Of a stretch of 12,090 bases of DNA, positions 6,558-12,090 are shown piece by piece; within the stretch, counting starts at the first letter, position 1; each line of letters opens with the position of its first letter. The DNA lies in the NCBI GenBank assembly GCA_023442635.1, contig JAEZYR010000153.1, positions 1 through 12,090 of the forward strand, in the 5' to 3' direction. The notes under the pieces are model-generated. The model ran no database searches. It saw nothing but the letters and a program-made list of their open reading frames with translations, and had not been told where the DNA came from. The DNA is from Bacillota bacterium. GTDB taxonomy: Bacteria; Bacillota; Clostridia; Saccharofermentanales; Fastidiosipilaceae. The position numbers and the translations under genes are program-made.

Positions 6558-7194
6558 GGGGCTTCTCCTTTGACTTTGACAAAATCTTTTCCTCATTATA
6601 GAGCAAGCGCTGCTGGCTTTCGGCTCGTAATTTGAGGATTTGCTGTTGAATGGCCTGATAGTCACGCCAATAGATTTGCTCATTATCGTAGTGCAGGGTC
6701 AGCATAATAAAGGGGGTCTTTGTTTTTTGAATTGCTGCAGACAAGGCTTGCTGCCAGTCCTCTGCTGCTAAAACGAGGGGGGCTTTGCCTTCTTCTTGGA
6801 GCTTAAAGATGAGCGGAGAGAAGAAGGTATGGGTTTTATTTGTACTGGCTGAGCTAGACTCTGTACCCTGCTCAGGCATTTCAATATAAAGGTCAAAGAC
6901 GCTTGTGTTTTGGCGCCACAAAGCATAGCGCTGACTGTCTTCCTTGGAGAGCTTACTCAGCTTTTGCAATTGCTCGTTGCTTTCACGCAGGGCAGCATTT
7001 TGGCGCTCGCTTTCTTGCCAGCGCTGCTCGAGTTTTTCTATTTTGCTCGCTTGCTTGGCCTGCTCTTTGGCCTGTTTGTTTTTGGCTGCATCTAGAGCCT
7101 TGCCATGATGCATGAGAACCAGGAAAAGCAGGATCAGGATGACATCGAGCAAGGAGGTTAGGTCGATGGCGAGGTTGCGGCGATGGCGCCTCAT
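6550..7194 (-). CDS. ExbD-like transmembrane stator subunit with long coiled coil
   Basis: The 214-residue product starts at ATG 7194, overlapping the stop of the channel gene by 4 nt (ATGA). After a basic MRRHRRN tail comes LTSLLDVILILLFLVLM (12-28). This aligns with the ExbD/TolR helix, whose essential proton-accepting aspartate sits in 'P-[FIL]-[IL]-D-V-M/L-L-V-L-L'; here the equivalent residue is Asp17. Residues 33-85 are rich in Ala, Lys, Gln and Glu (KNKQAKEQAKQASKIEKLEQ) and should form a coiled coil, longer than in ExbD. The C-terminal 120 residues (VFDLYIEMP..., TPFIMLTLHYDNEQIYWRDYQ) form a mixed alpha/beta domain that I do not recognise. By family knowledge, such a protein sits in the pore of a MotA/TolQ/ExbB pentamer and couples proton flow to movement. 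What it acts on outside is unknown. Confidence 0.82.
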   Translation of the reverse strand: MRRHRRNLAIDLTSLLDVILILLFLVLMHHGKALDAAKNKQAKEQAKQASKIEKLEQRWQESERQNAALRESNEQLQKLSKLSKEDSQRYALWRQNTSVFDLYIEMPEQGTESSSASTNKTHTFFSPLIFKLQEEGKAPLVLAAEDWQQALSAAIQKTKTPFIMLTLHYDNEQIYWRDYQAIQQQILKLRAESQQRLLYNEEKILSKSKEKPHG

Positions 7195-7838
7195 TGTGCG
7201 TCTTCCTCATTCAAAAAAGGATCAGCTAGTGCTAGATCTTGCGCTGTCAGCTTTCCTCCTGGGATGCTCGTGTTTGGGCGGTGGGCTAAGCTGGCAGGGC
7301 GCTGACTGTCCTCATCTCCGTCTGCCTTTTCTTTGGCCTGGGAGCGCCTAGACAAATACAGGTCAACCGCATTTTCGCTCTGTTCGAGAACCGCTGCCAA
7401 CCAGCCATTCGCTGCCTTAAAGATGATGGCAAAGATGATGCCCCAGAAGGTGGAGGTTAAGGCGGCAAAGAAAAGCTGGCTGCTCTCCTCCGTGCTGGCT
7501 TGTACCATCGGGATGAGTGAGGCGACTGTGCCGAGAATACCCATGAGCGGAAAGAGGGCACAGATGTTTTCGTAGAGCGCATACGAAAGCTGAAAACGCC
7601 GTTGCTGTTCTAGGATCTCGAGTTCCCCTTTGGCACTCCAGTAGTGCTGGTAGTGCTCTGTCAGTTCAAGGCGGTGATCTTCGCCACCTGCTAGATGGCC
7701 ACTCGGGAAAAAGAGGCGCTGGATTTGTCGTGATTGACGGCGACAGCGCAAGAAGAAGTAGGCTTCTACGGCAGCGAGCAGAAAAATCAGAAAGTCAAAG
7801 CGAAAGAAGTTGTGTAGAAACATGGCTGGAACGGACAT
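7191..7838 (-). CDS. MotA/TolQ/ExbB-family proton channel subunit
   Basis: The start is ATG 7838 with a perfect AAGGAGG 4 nt upstream; ATG 7823 has no site. The 215-residue product has three membrane segments: about 10-31, 92-112 and 122-146. The second carries LFPLMGILGTVASL (95-108), matching the family signature 'aPLLGLLGTVxGm' of TolQ/ExbB. The third carries AALTSTFWGIIFAI (125-138), matching 'xALxxTxxGLxxAI'. Thr104 and Thr130 align with the two pore threonines of ExbB. Between helices 1 and 2 is a charged cytoplasmic helix region (50-90), as in the family. The tail (165-215) is polar and disordered-looking. It is the first gene of a three-gene overlapping operon and probably forms the membrane pentamer around the ExbD-like subunit. 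Such channels are best known from bacteria with an outer membrane or flagella. Confidence 0.88.
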   Translation of the reverse strand: MSVPAMFLHNFFRFDFLIFLLAAVEAYFFLRCRRQSRQIQRLFFPSGHLAGGEDHRLELTEHYQHYWSAKGELEILEQQRRFQLSYALYENICALFPLMGILGTVASLIPMVQASTEESSQLFFAALTSTFWGIIFAIIFKAANGWLAAVLEQSENAVDLYLSRRSQAKEKADGDEDSQRPASLAHRPNTSIPGGKLTAQDLALADPFLNEEDAQ

Positions 7839-8041
7839 AGAGCCTCCTTGAATCTTCTATTTATAAGGCATTCTGGCGAAGAAATAAAGCATCTTAGCTT
7901 GGCTGGCAAGTTTGGCTAAGTGCTTGTTCTGCCCTCATATGAGGCCATGCTGATGGCAGACAGGATGCAGGTTCTTTATATTATGCAAAGCTTGCTTGAC
8001 ACAAAGTGTACTTTACTAAAAGCAAAGCAAACTGTGAGCCG

Positions 8042-8082
8042 AAAAGAGCCCGTACCTGAGCGTAAAGCAGGTGCGGGCTTTG
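8042..8082 (-). terminator. Intrinsic terminator after the lipoprotein/BrkB operon
   Basis: A 12-bp stem (8047-8058 with 8068-8079, one G-T pair) with a 9-nt loop extends by A-T pairing on each side. On the minus strand it is followed by CTTTTC. It lies 38 nt after the stop at 8118. On the plus strand it would be followed by TTTGCTT, but no plus-strand gene ends here. Confidence 0.75.
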
Positions 8083-8117
8083 CTTACAGTGAGGCGGAGG
8101 CGGCTTGGCTTACACGC

Positions 8118-9215
8118 TCAAAGTGGCGTTTGGCTGCGATGGGCAAGGCGGGCCAGACGTTCCCTTTGGCGCTTTTGGGCGGCGGTGGAACTGGAGGAGA
8201 GAAGCTGACTGCTCTGAGACAAGTGGGCGTCTTCTGAACGCAGAGGCGATGTCTCTGCCTCCGCTTGCAGCGCTTCAGGTGCTGTTAGCCCTGCCTCGAG
8301 AACTTGCTTGGGGGTGCTTGGCTTGGGATTTTGGGTAGTTGCTTTGGGCTTTTGGGTAGCCACCCACGAAGCGGCCACGACAGCGCCGAGTAGCAAGATG
8401 ATCGAGCCCAAGAAGAGCCAAGTCATCATGATGATCACGCCACCGAGCGAACCATAGGTATTGGAGTAATTCGAAAAATGGTTGACGTAAAAATTGAAGC
8501 CCAAGGACATGAGCGACCATCCCAAAGTTGTGAAACAGCCACCCAACAAGGCTGGGCAAAAGGCTAAACGCTGACCCTTTTTGAAGGCAGGTCCAAATTT
8601 GTAGAGAAGGGTAAAGAAAAAAATCATGAGCAGCAAGGGCGCAGCAATACGCAAAATATTGCCGAGCTCTAGCCAGAACTTGAGGTGCGTACTAAAGCGC
8701 GAGGCCAAGAGGTCGATGATTTTTTGGCCGAAGACCTGACCTAGCAAGGAGAAAATAATCACAAGGATGAGGGCAACAGTGGCGCCCAAGGCCAGCAGGC
8801 GTTGCAACACAAAGGGGCGTTGCCGCTCGGTATCAAAGCTCTTGTTCATGGCGAGCAGGACATTGTTTAAGCCTGTACTGCCAGACCACAGAGCCAAAAT
8901 GAGCGAGGTGGATAGCAAGGCACTGCTCCTAGCCGAGACGATGTCGCGGATGATGGGACTGATGAGGTCGGCAGCCTCGTCAGGCATAGCGTCCAGAATG
9001 CTGGCGAGCGCCGTCTCTTGCGCCAGGGGCGTATAGCTGAGGATGGTCAGAACGGCGATCATCAGGGGGAAGAGACTGAAAAGAAGGTAGTAAGCCAGCT
9101 GGGCTCCTACCTGAGGCACTTGGTCGGATTTGAAACGATCCAAGACTTCCCAGAAAAAACGATAGATGCGCAAGTGGCCATAACGACGGTCTAACTTGAG
9201 GCGGATGCTGGGCAT
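8118..9215 (-). CDS. YihY/virulence factor BrkB family membrane protein
   Basis: The start is ATG 9215, 7 nt after the stop of the upstream lipoprotein gene; AGGAA lies rather far upstream, so translation probably depends on coupling. The 365-residue product has about six membrane segments within residues 36-285. It shows the family marks AQLAYYLLFSLFPLMI (38-53) and YGSLGGVIIMMTWLFLGSII (254-273), the most conserved block of the YihY/BrkB family (PF03631). Between them are further helices at about 100-120, 137-163, 184-206 and 216-243. The family was once called ribonuclease BN by mistake; its real function, perhaps transport or envelope maintenance, is unsettled. Residues 289-365 form a Gln/Ser/Ala-rich, charged, low-complexity cytoplasmic tail that is longer than the family core requires. 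Confidence 0.9.
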   Translation of the reverse strand: MPSIRLKLDRRYGHLRIYRFFWEVLDRFKSDQVPQVGAQLAYYLLFSLFPLMIAVLTILSYTPLAQETALASILDAMPDEAADLISPIIRDIVSARSSALLSTSLILALWSGSTGLNNVLLAMNKSFDTERQRPFVLQRLLALGATVALILVIIFSLLGQVFGQKIIDLLASRFSTHLKFWLELGNILRIAAPLLLMIFFFTLLYKFGPAFKKGQRLAFCPALLGGCFTTLGWSLMSLGFNFYVNHFSNYSNTYGSLGGVIIMMTWLFLGSIILLLGAVVAASWVATQKPKATTQNPKPSTPKQVLEAGLTAPEALQAEAETSPLRSEDAHLSQSSQLLSSSSTAAQKRQRERLARLAHRSQTPL

Positions 9216-9222
9216 AGGTCAA

Positions 9223-10131
9223 TCAGTTTCCTGCATCTGAGCTAGCAGCTGAGGCGGTGTTCTGGTCTTTTTCCTGCTCTGGCTGAGCTAAGGTCAAGCT
9301 TTTGAGCATGGCGAGGTATTCATCTTTGTGTTGGCTAAAGGACTTGCTGTCACTCCAGAGCTGGATGCTGATGAGCTCCGTGCCGTGAAGGTAATAGCAG
9401 CAGAACTCTTCAAGCTCGACCCCTTGGGCGTTGGTGTAGCGGTACTGAGCCACAGGTAGCTGCAGGTTGCCGATGGTCTGATCGCTTAGCCCGACAAAGG
9501 AATAAGGCCTTTCTTCATCCATCGAGAGACGGCTGAGGTGGGATTGCAAAAAAATCTCCTGATAGAGCTTTTCGCTTTGCTCGGGTGTCAGGCTGACACC
9601 ATCCAGAAGGGGCTGCATGCGCTCGATTTCGCGCTCAGAGTAGCCCGTTTGGCGCAATTGTTCGAGGGCCTCATCATGGTGCTTGAGGGCATAGTCGGCA
9701 ACTTTGAACAGGATGTTCTTGAGGCGCTCGATGTTGGCCTCTTGATCGCTTCGGCGGATGACGAGATAACCGCTGCTGCCGTAATCGCGAGCCGCGGCCA
9801 AGTCAATATGAGCCAGGCTCGGCTTGGCTTGCTGGCGCAGTTCGTCATCGAGGCTTTGCTGCCGAGTAGGACCCGAACTCGCTTGGGCATCATTCGCTGT
9901 GCTGTTGTCGAGAGCGGCGGCATTGACCTCAGCGCTGTCATCCTGCTGTTCGTAAAGTTCAGGAAAGTCTTCTGGCGAAAGGCTGCGCCAGGCGGCTGGG
10001 GCTTCAAGCGAAAGGCCAGACTGGCTATAAAGAACCTGCTTCTGGGCTTGACAGGCCGTCGCCAAAAAGAGGGAAAGCGCCAGCAGGAGAAAAAATGTCT
10101 TTGAGCTTCTGTTAAGTCCAGGCTTCTTCAT
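9223..10131 (-). CDS. Lipoprotein with PsbP/DcrB-like fold (predicted)
   Basis: The start is ATG 10131, with GAGG 6 nt upstream; the frame stays open to 10275 but that part has no ribosome site and would bury the signal. The 302-residue product has a basic N terminus, a hydrophobic core (13-22) and the lipobox LATAC with Cys27 as the lipid attachment site. It continues with SGLSLEAPAAWRSL (38-51), an Asn/Ser/Asp-rich linker (60-95), GYLVIRRS, a helical middle region (130-200), VAQYRYTNAQGVELEEFCCY and a final helix EYLAMLKSLTL. This strand order ('gfsi..P..W', '....y.i...d..y.i.....' and a last helix) is the one usual in PsbP/DcrB-like lipoproteins of Firmicutes. Fold assignment is an inference. 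It sits on the outer face of the membrane and is cotranscribed with the BrkB-like gene 7 nt downstream. Confidence 0.82.
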   Translation of the reverse strand: MKKPGLNRSSKTFFLLLALSLFLATACQAQKQVLYSQSGLSLEAPAAWRSLSPEDFPELYEQQDDSAEVNAAALDNSTANDAQASSGPTRQQSLDDELRQQAKPSLAHIDLAAARDYGSSGYLVIRRSDQEANIERLKNILFKVADYALKHHDEALEQLRQTGYSEREIERMQPLLDGVSLTPEQSEKLYQEIFLQSHLSRLSMDEERPYSFVGLSDQTIGNLQLPVAQYRYTNAQGVELEEFCCYYLHGTELISIQLWSDSKSFSQHKDEYLAMLKSLTLAQPEQEKDQNTASAASSDAGN

Positions 10132-10318
10132 CCAACACCTCACTGACGGATTGGTGGATTGAGCTTGTAAAGGCATAAGCATCTTCTTTCTTTGAACGGC
10201 TTGAGCTGTTTTTTGACCAAAGCAAAAGCAGCCGTCTGGAGTTGGAGGCACAGCTTGTTTTCTAGAAGAAAACACAGGGTGAAGAATAAGGCCTCGCCGT
10301 TTTCTTAAAATACTGAAA

Positions 10319-10347
10319 TTGATAACAGATTAATTTTAAGCTTGCAA
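10319..10347 (-). promoter_or_regulatory. Candidate promoter of the lipoprotein/BrkB operon
   Basis: On the minus strand TTGCAA (10347-10342) and TATCAA (10324-10319) are spaced by 17 nt in an AT-rich stretch; each matches the consensus at 4 of 6 positions. It would give an untranslated leader of about 180 nt before ATG 10131. In that leader (10132-10318) I see no gene, only a GGCCTCG motif near 10292 shared with the repeats at 10408-10465. Confidence 0.35.
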
Positions 10348-10407
10348 ATACAATCTTACCAGTTTTGGCTTATTGGAGCGCTTGGAGGAAGTTTCATGTG
10401 ACGAGGT

Positions 10408-10465
10408 GAGGCCGACGCCTCCTTGCAAAATGCTTGAGGCCTCGTGAACGAAAAGTCGAGGCCTC
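10408..10465. repeat. Two GAGGCC inverted repeats, candidate terminator of the peptidase gene
   Basis: GAGGCCTCG (10436-10444) and CGAGGCCTC (10457-10465) form a perfect 9-bp stem with a 12-nt loop; each arm is itself nearly palindromic. A second hairpin, GAGGC-CGAC-GCCTC, lies at 10408-10421. They start 40 nt after the stop of the minus-strand peptidase gene. After the main stem the minus strand reads AAGCATTTTGC, a weak T-run, so termination is plausible but not certain. The rest of the 374-nt gap between 10131 and 10506 holds only the candidate promoter and leader. Confidence 0.5.
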
Positions 10466-10505
10466 GAAAGAAAATCTGCAAAATCAAGCCAAGCTAGGCT
10501 CTGCC

Positions 10506-11390
10506 TTAAGCTTGGGGCTCAGAAGAAGGGGAGGACTTGGAGCTTGCGCACTTGCGCGTTTGGGCTTTTGGGCTCGATTGGCAACTAGCCTTGCTGCCCG
10601 TTGCGCCAATCAGGCTCTTGAAGCGGCCTTGTTGAGCCTCGAAAAGTTGTTTTTTGAGGCGGCCCATGCCATTTTCGGCATGCTGCTGCAAATATTCAGC
10701 CAAAGGATCGACCAGGAGCCCTGCCTTTCTCGGGACCGAGCTGCCGATCTGTGCCCACTCAGGATTTTCGGGACTCGACAAAGACTCAGGCAGCTGGCTT
10801 TTCTCGCAATTTTCGAGAAGGAGACATTCGCGGTCATCGATGGGGCCTAGGGAATAAAGTCCGCGATTTTCACGGTTGAAGAGTGCCCAGTCCACAGCGC
10901 GATTGTGGCGGTCTGGAGCGTCAAAAATGTACTCGACTTGCCGCTTTTTTTGCTTGGGGGCTTCTTCGTAATAAGGGTCGAAGAGATAAATGCGGCGATT
11001 GGCGCGATCTACGCCTGTTAGAAGCACGTAATGCGCAACGCCGAAATATAGGCGAACCACAGCAGCAGCTCCGCGCTCTAGAGCTTGGACGATGGGGCTT
11101 TCGTCACTGATGTAGATATCAGACTCAGGTAGAACCTGGCAGGCGATCGGCCATTTGCGGATGCGCGAATATTGGTTAAAACAGTTAGCTAGAAAGACCA
11201 TAGCCATCTCACTGGTACCTGTTCTGCCGATTTCGCCCTTGCGATTGAAGCCGTCCAAACAGTACATGTGAATGTACTTAATCATGTCTGGAGGGATTTG
11301 ACGGCGAGGCAGCAAAAAAGACAAGGCATTCATGAGCGTGGTGGGCCCGCAGTCGTATTCAGAGATCTGATAGCTTAAAGGCGTGTTCAA
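10506..11390 (-). CDS. C39-like (papain-fold) peptidase family protein
   Basis: Translation starts at TTG 11390, chosen because GAGGAGGAG (11408-11400) lies 9 nt upstream and because it opens just before the first motif. The 294-residue product carries SEYDCGPTTLMNAL with Cys14 as nucleophile, GVAHYVLLTGVD with His120, and LFDPYY with Asp138: the Cys-His-Asp set and spacing of peptidase C39-like proteins, with Gln8 a possible oxyanion residue. RGAAAVVRL before the His block also fits. No signal peptide or membrane helix is seen, so it is probably cytoplasmic, unlike C39 domains fused to bacteriocin exporters. Its substrate is unknown. Residues about 215-294 are a tail with a helical part and a Ser/Lys/Ala-rich end not needed for the fold. 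It is transcribed alone, divergently from the peptide-binding lipoprotein gene. Confidence 0.85.
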   Translation of the reverse strand: MNTPLSYQISEYDCGPTTLMNALSFLLPRRQIPPDMIKYIHMYCLDGFNRKGEIGRTGTSEMAMVFLANCFNQYSRIRKWPIACQVLPESDIYISDESPIVQALERGAAAVVRLYFGVAHYVLLTGVDRANRRIYLFDPYYEEAPKQKKRQVEYIFDAPDRHNRAVDWALFNRENRGLYSLGPIDDRECLLLENCEKSQLPESLSSPENPEWAQIGSSVPRKAGLLVDPLAEYLQQHAENGMGRLKKQLFEAQQGRFKSLIGATGSKASCQSSPKAQTRKCASSKSSPSSEPQA

Positions 11391-11444
11391 TTCTGCTAAC
11401 TCCTCCTCAAATAAAAGTTTAGTTGCGCTAAATCGCGAGTAAAC

Positions 11445-11473
11445 ATATTAGTACATTTGTTTCAGCAAAGAAA
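11445..11473 (-). promoter_or_regulatory. Candidate promoter of the C39-like gene
   Basis: On the minus strand TTTCTT (11473-11468) and TAATAT (11450-11445) are spaced by 17 nt, about 55 nt before the TTG start. Between the -10 and the gene lies a small inverted repeat, TTTAG-TTGCG-CTAAA (11418-11432). The -35 is poor. The 200-nt divergent region 11391-11590 must also drive the plus-strand gene; TAAAAT at 11486-11491 is a possible -10 there, but I see no matching -35. Confidence 0.3.
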
Positions 11474-11536
11474 GAGTATTGCGGATAAAATGTCTCGCGC
11501 TTGTGAAGCTCGCTCAAAATGCACGGTCAACATGCA

Positions 11537-11571
11537 GGCTTGCTTGGGCTTAGCAAGCAGAGGATAAGCCT
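11537..11571 (+). promoter_or_regulatory. Leader with two mutually exclusive hairpins before the peptide-binding lipoprotein gene
   Basis: GCTTGCT (11538-11544) pairs with AGCAAGC (11552-11558) across a 7-nt loop. Alternatively GGCTTA (11547-11552) pairs with TAAGCC (11565-11570), or AGGCTT (11537-11542) with AAGCCT (11566-11571). These pairings compete. The element ends 5 nt before the ribosome binding site (GAGAGG, 11576-11581). No T-run follows, so any effect would be on translation. Confidence 0.35.
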
Positions 11572-11590
11572 GTTTGAGAGGTGGAAGGAT

Positions 11591-12090
11591 ATGAACTTCA
11601 TGACAAAAAAGAAGCATCAAACCAGGAAAGGTCGATTTCGCTCTTTGGCGCTTTTGCTAGGTGCGGCGCTGCTTTTGACAGCTTGCCAGAACGGTGGCGG
11701 CCAGCAGAAGGGGGCACAAGGCCAAACGGCACCAGCCGTCGAAAAGGGAGCTCAGAGCGAAAAAAGTGTCGTCAATATTGGCGTGACGAATACACTGACG
11801 ACTTTTAACCCCTTGTTGTTAGATGCCACAGAGGTCGCCAAGTATGCCCAAGGTCTTAGCTTCCTGCCATTGGTCGAAATTGATGACAAAATGAACTTTG
11901 AGGGGCAGTTAGCTGAATCCATCACGCGGAGCGAAGACGGGCTTAGCTTTACGGTTAAGTTGGCAGCAGAAGCCAAGTGGTCTGATGGTGAGCCTGTCAC
12001 GAGCGATGACGTGATCTGGACGGTTCTGCGTTTGGCCGATCCAGTGATCAACAATCCCTCCTATAGCACGCTGGCTCTCTTTGAGCGCTT
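11591..12090 (+). CDS. Peptide/oligopeptide ABC transporter substrate-binding lipoprotein (5' part only)
   Basis: The frame opens at ATG 11591 (GAGAGG at 11576-11581 upstream); ATG 11600 with GGAAGGA is an equally possible start. It runs open to the window end, giving 166 residues. It begins with a basic stretch, a hydrophobic core and the lipobox LLLTAC with Cys32. A Gln/Gly/Ala-rich linker follows. The mature part reads VVNIGVTNTLTTFNPLL (about 60-76), then LPLVEIDDKMNFEGQLAESI and WSDGEPVTSDDVIWT. These match the start of family-5 solute-binding proteins (SBP_bac_5, PF00496), including the WxDGxPvTaxDV block. The protein binds peptides outside the cell and passes them to Opp/Dpp-type permeases, whose genes would be expected beyond the window. 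Confidence 0.92.
   Translation, partial: MNFMTKKKHQTRKGRFRSLALLLGAALLLTACQNGGGQQKGAQGQTAPAVEKGAQSEKSVVNIGVTNTLTTFNPLLLDATEVAKYAQGLSFLPLVEIDDKMNFEGQLAESITRSEDGLSFTVKLAAEAKWSDGEPVTSDDVIWTVLRLADPVINNPSYSTLALFER

Noticed and set aside
6093..6573. Two plus-strand reading frames opposite the ExbD-like genes
   Set aside because: They are antisense to well-supported minus-strand genes, lack ribosome sites and encode no recognisable motif.
7920..8237. Plus-strand frame of 105 codons
   Set aside because: It runs through the terminator hairpin at 8042-8082 and into the antisense of the BrkB-like gene, and has no convincing ribosome site.
9538..10104. Plus-strand frame of 188 codons
   Set aside because: It is fully antisense to the lipoprotein gene, which has a signal peptide, a lipobox and a ribosome site; a long antisense frame is common in GC-biased coding DNA.
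10132..10275. 48-codon N-terminal extension of the lipoprotein
   Set aside because: It has no ribosome site, and it would place the signal peptide and lipobox inside the protein.
1..12090. CRISPR arrays, insertion sequences, phage genes
   Set aside because: I looked for regularly spaced repeats, transposase or integrase motifs and phage structural proteins and found none.

Overview
The window looks like bacterial chromosome, most probably from a Clostridia-like Bacillota (Firmicutes). The grounds are AGGAGG-type ribosome binding sites, lipoproteins with short lipoboxes, an occasional TTG start, a tRNA gene with encoded CCA, and family-level resemblance of several products. GC content appears moderate, with an AT-rich island around 540-740. 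The taxonomic call is an inference; no rRNA or other marker is present.

Layout, left to right. Positions 2-460 hold the 3' end of an unrecognised gene. Positions 461-740 are non-coding, with three consecutive inverted repeats and a candidate promoter. Positions 743-4639 form a plus-strand cassette: a small secreted protein interrupted by one in-frame stop, a 664-residue ABC permease with a large outside domain, an ABC ATPase overlapping it by 4 nt, and a second, six-helix permease overlapping the ATPase by 14 nt. The order (secreted small protein, large membrane protein, ATPase) resembles bacteriocin/immunity or stress-transporter cassettes. A 14-nt perfect inverted repeat links the leader of the small gene to the ribosome binding site of the large permease. 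Next come a nitroreductase-family gene (4722-5288) and an unknown gene (5351-5773), then a strong hairpin terminator shared with a convergent tRNA-Ser(GCT).

From 5844 to 11390 everything is on the minus strand. Read in the direction of transcription this gives: a papain-like/C39-type peptidase gene (11390-10506); a lipoprotein and a YihY/BrkB-type membrane protein (10131-8118), closed by a hairpin terminator; and a tightly overlapping three-gene operon (7838-6117), also closed by a hairpin terminator. That operon encodes a MotA/TolQ/ExbB-type proton-channel subunit, a membrane-anchored coiled-coil protein with the ExbD-type transmembrane aspartate, and a third membrane-anchored protein with an ExbD/TolR-like outer domain but no such aspartate.

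At 11591 the plus strand resumes with the 5' end of a family-5 (Opp/Dpp-type) peptide-binding lipoprotein that runs off the window.

The most interesting items are the three-gene ExbB/ExbD-like operon, whose ExbD features seem divided between two proteins, and the secreted-protein/ABC cassette with its possible long-range control of the permease start.
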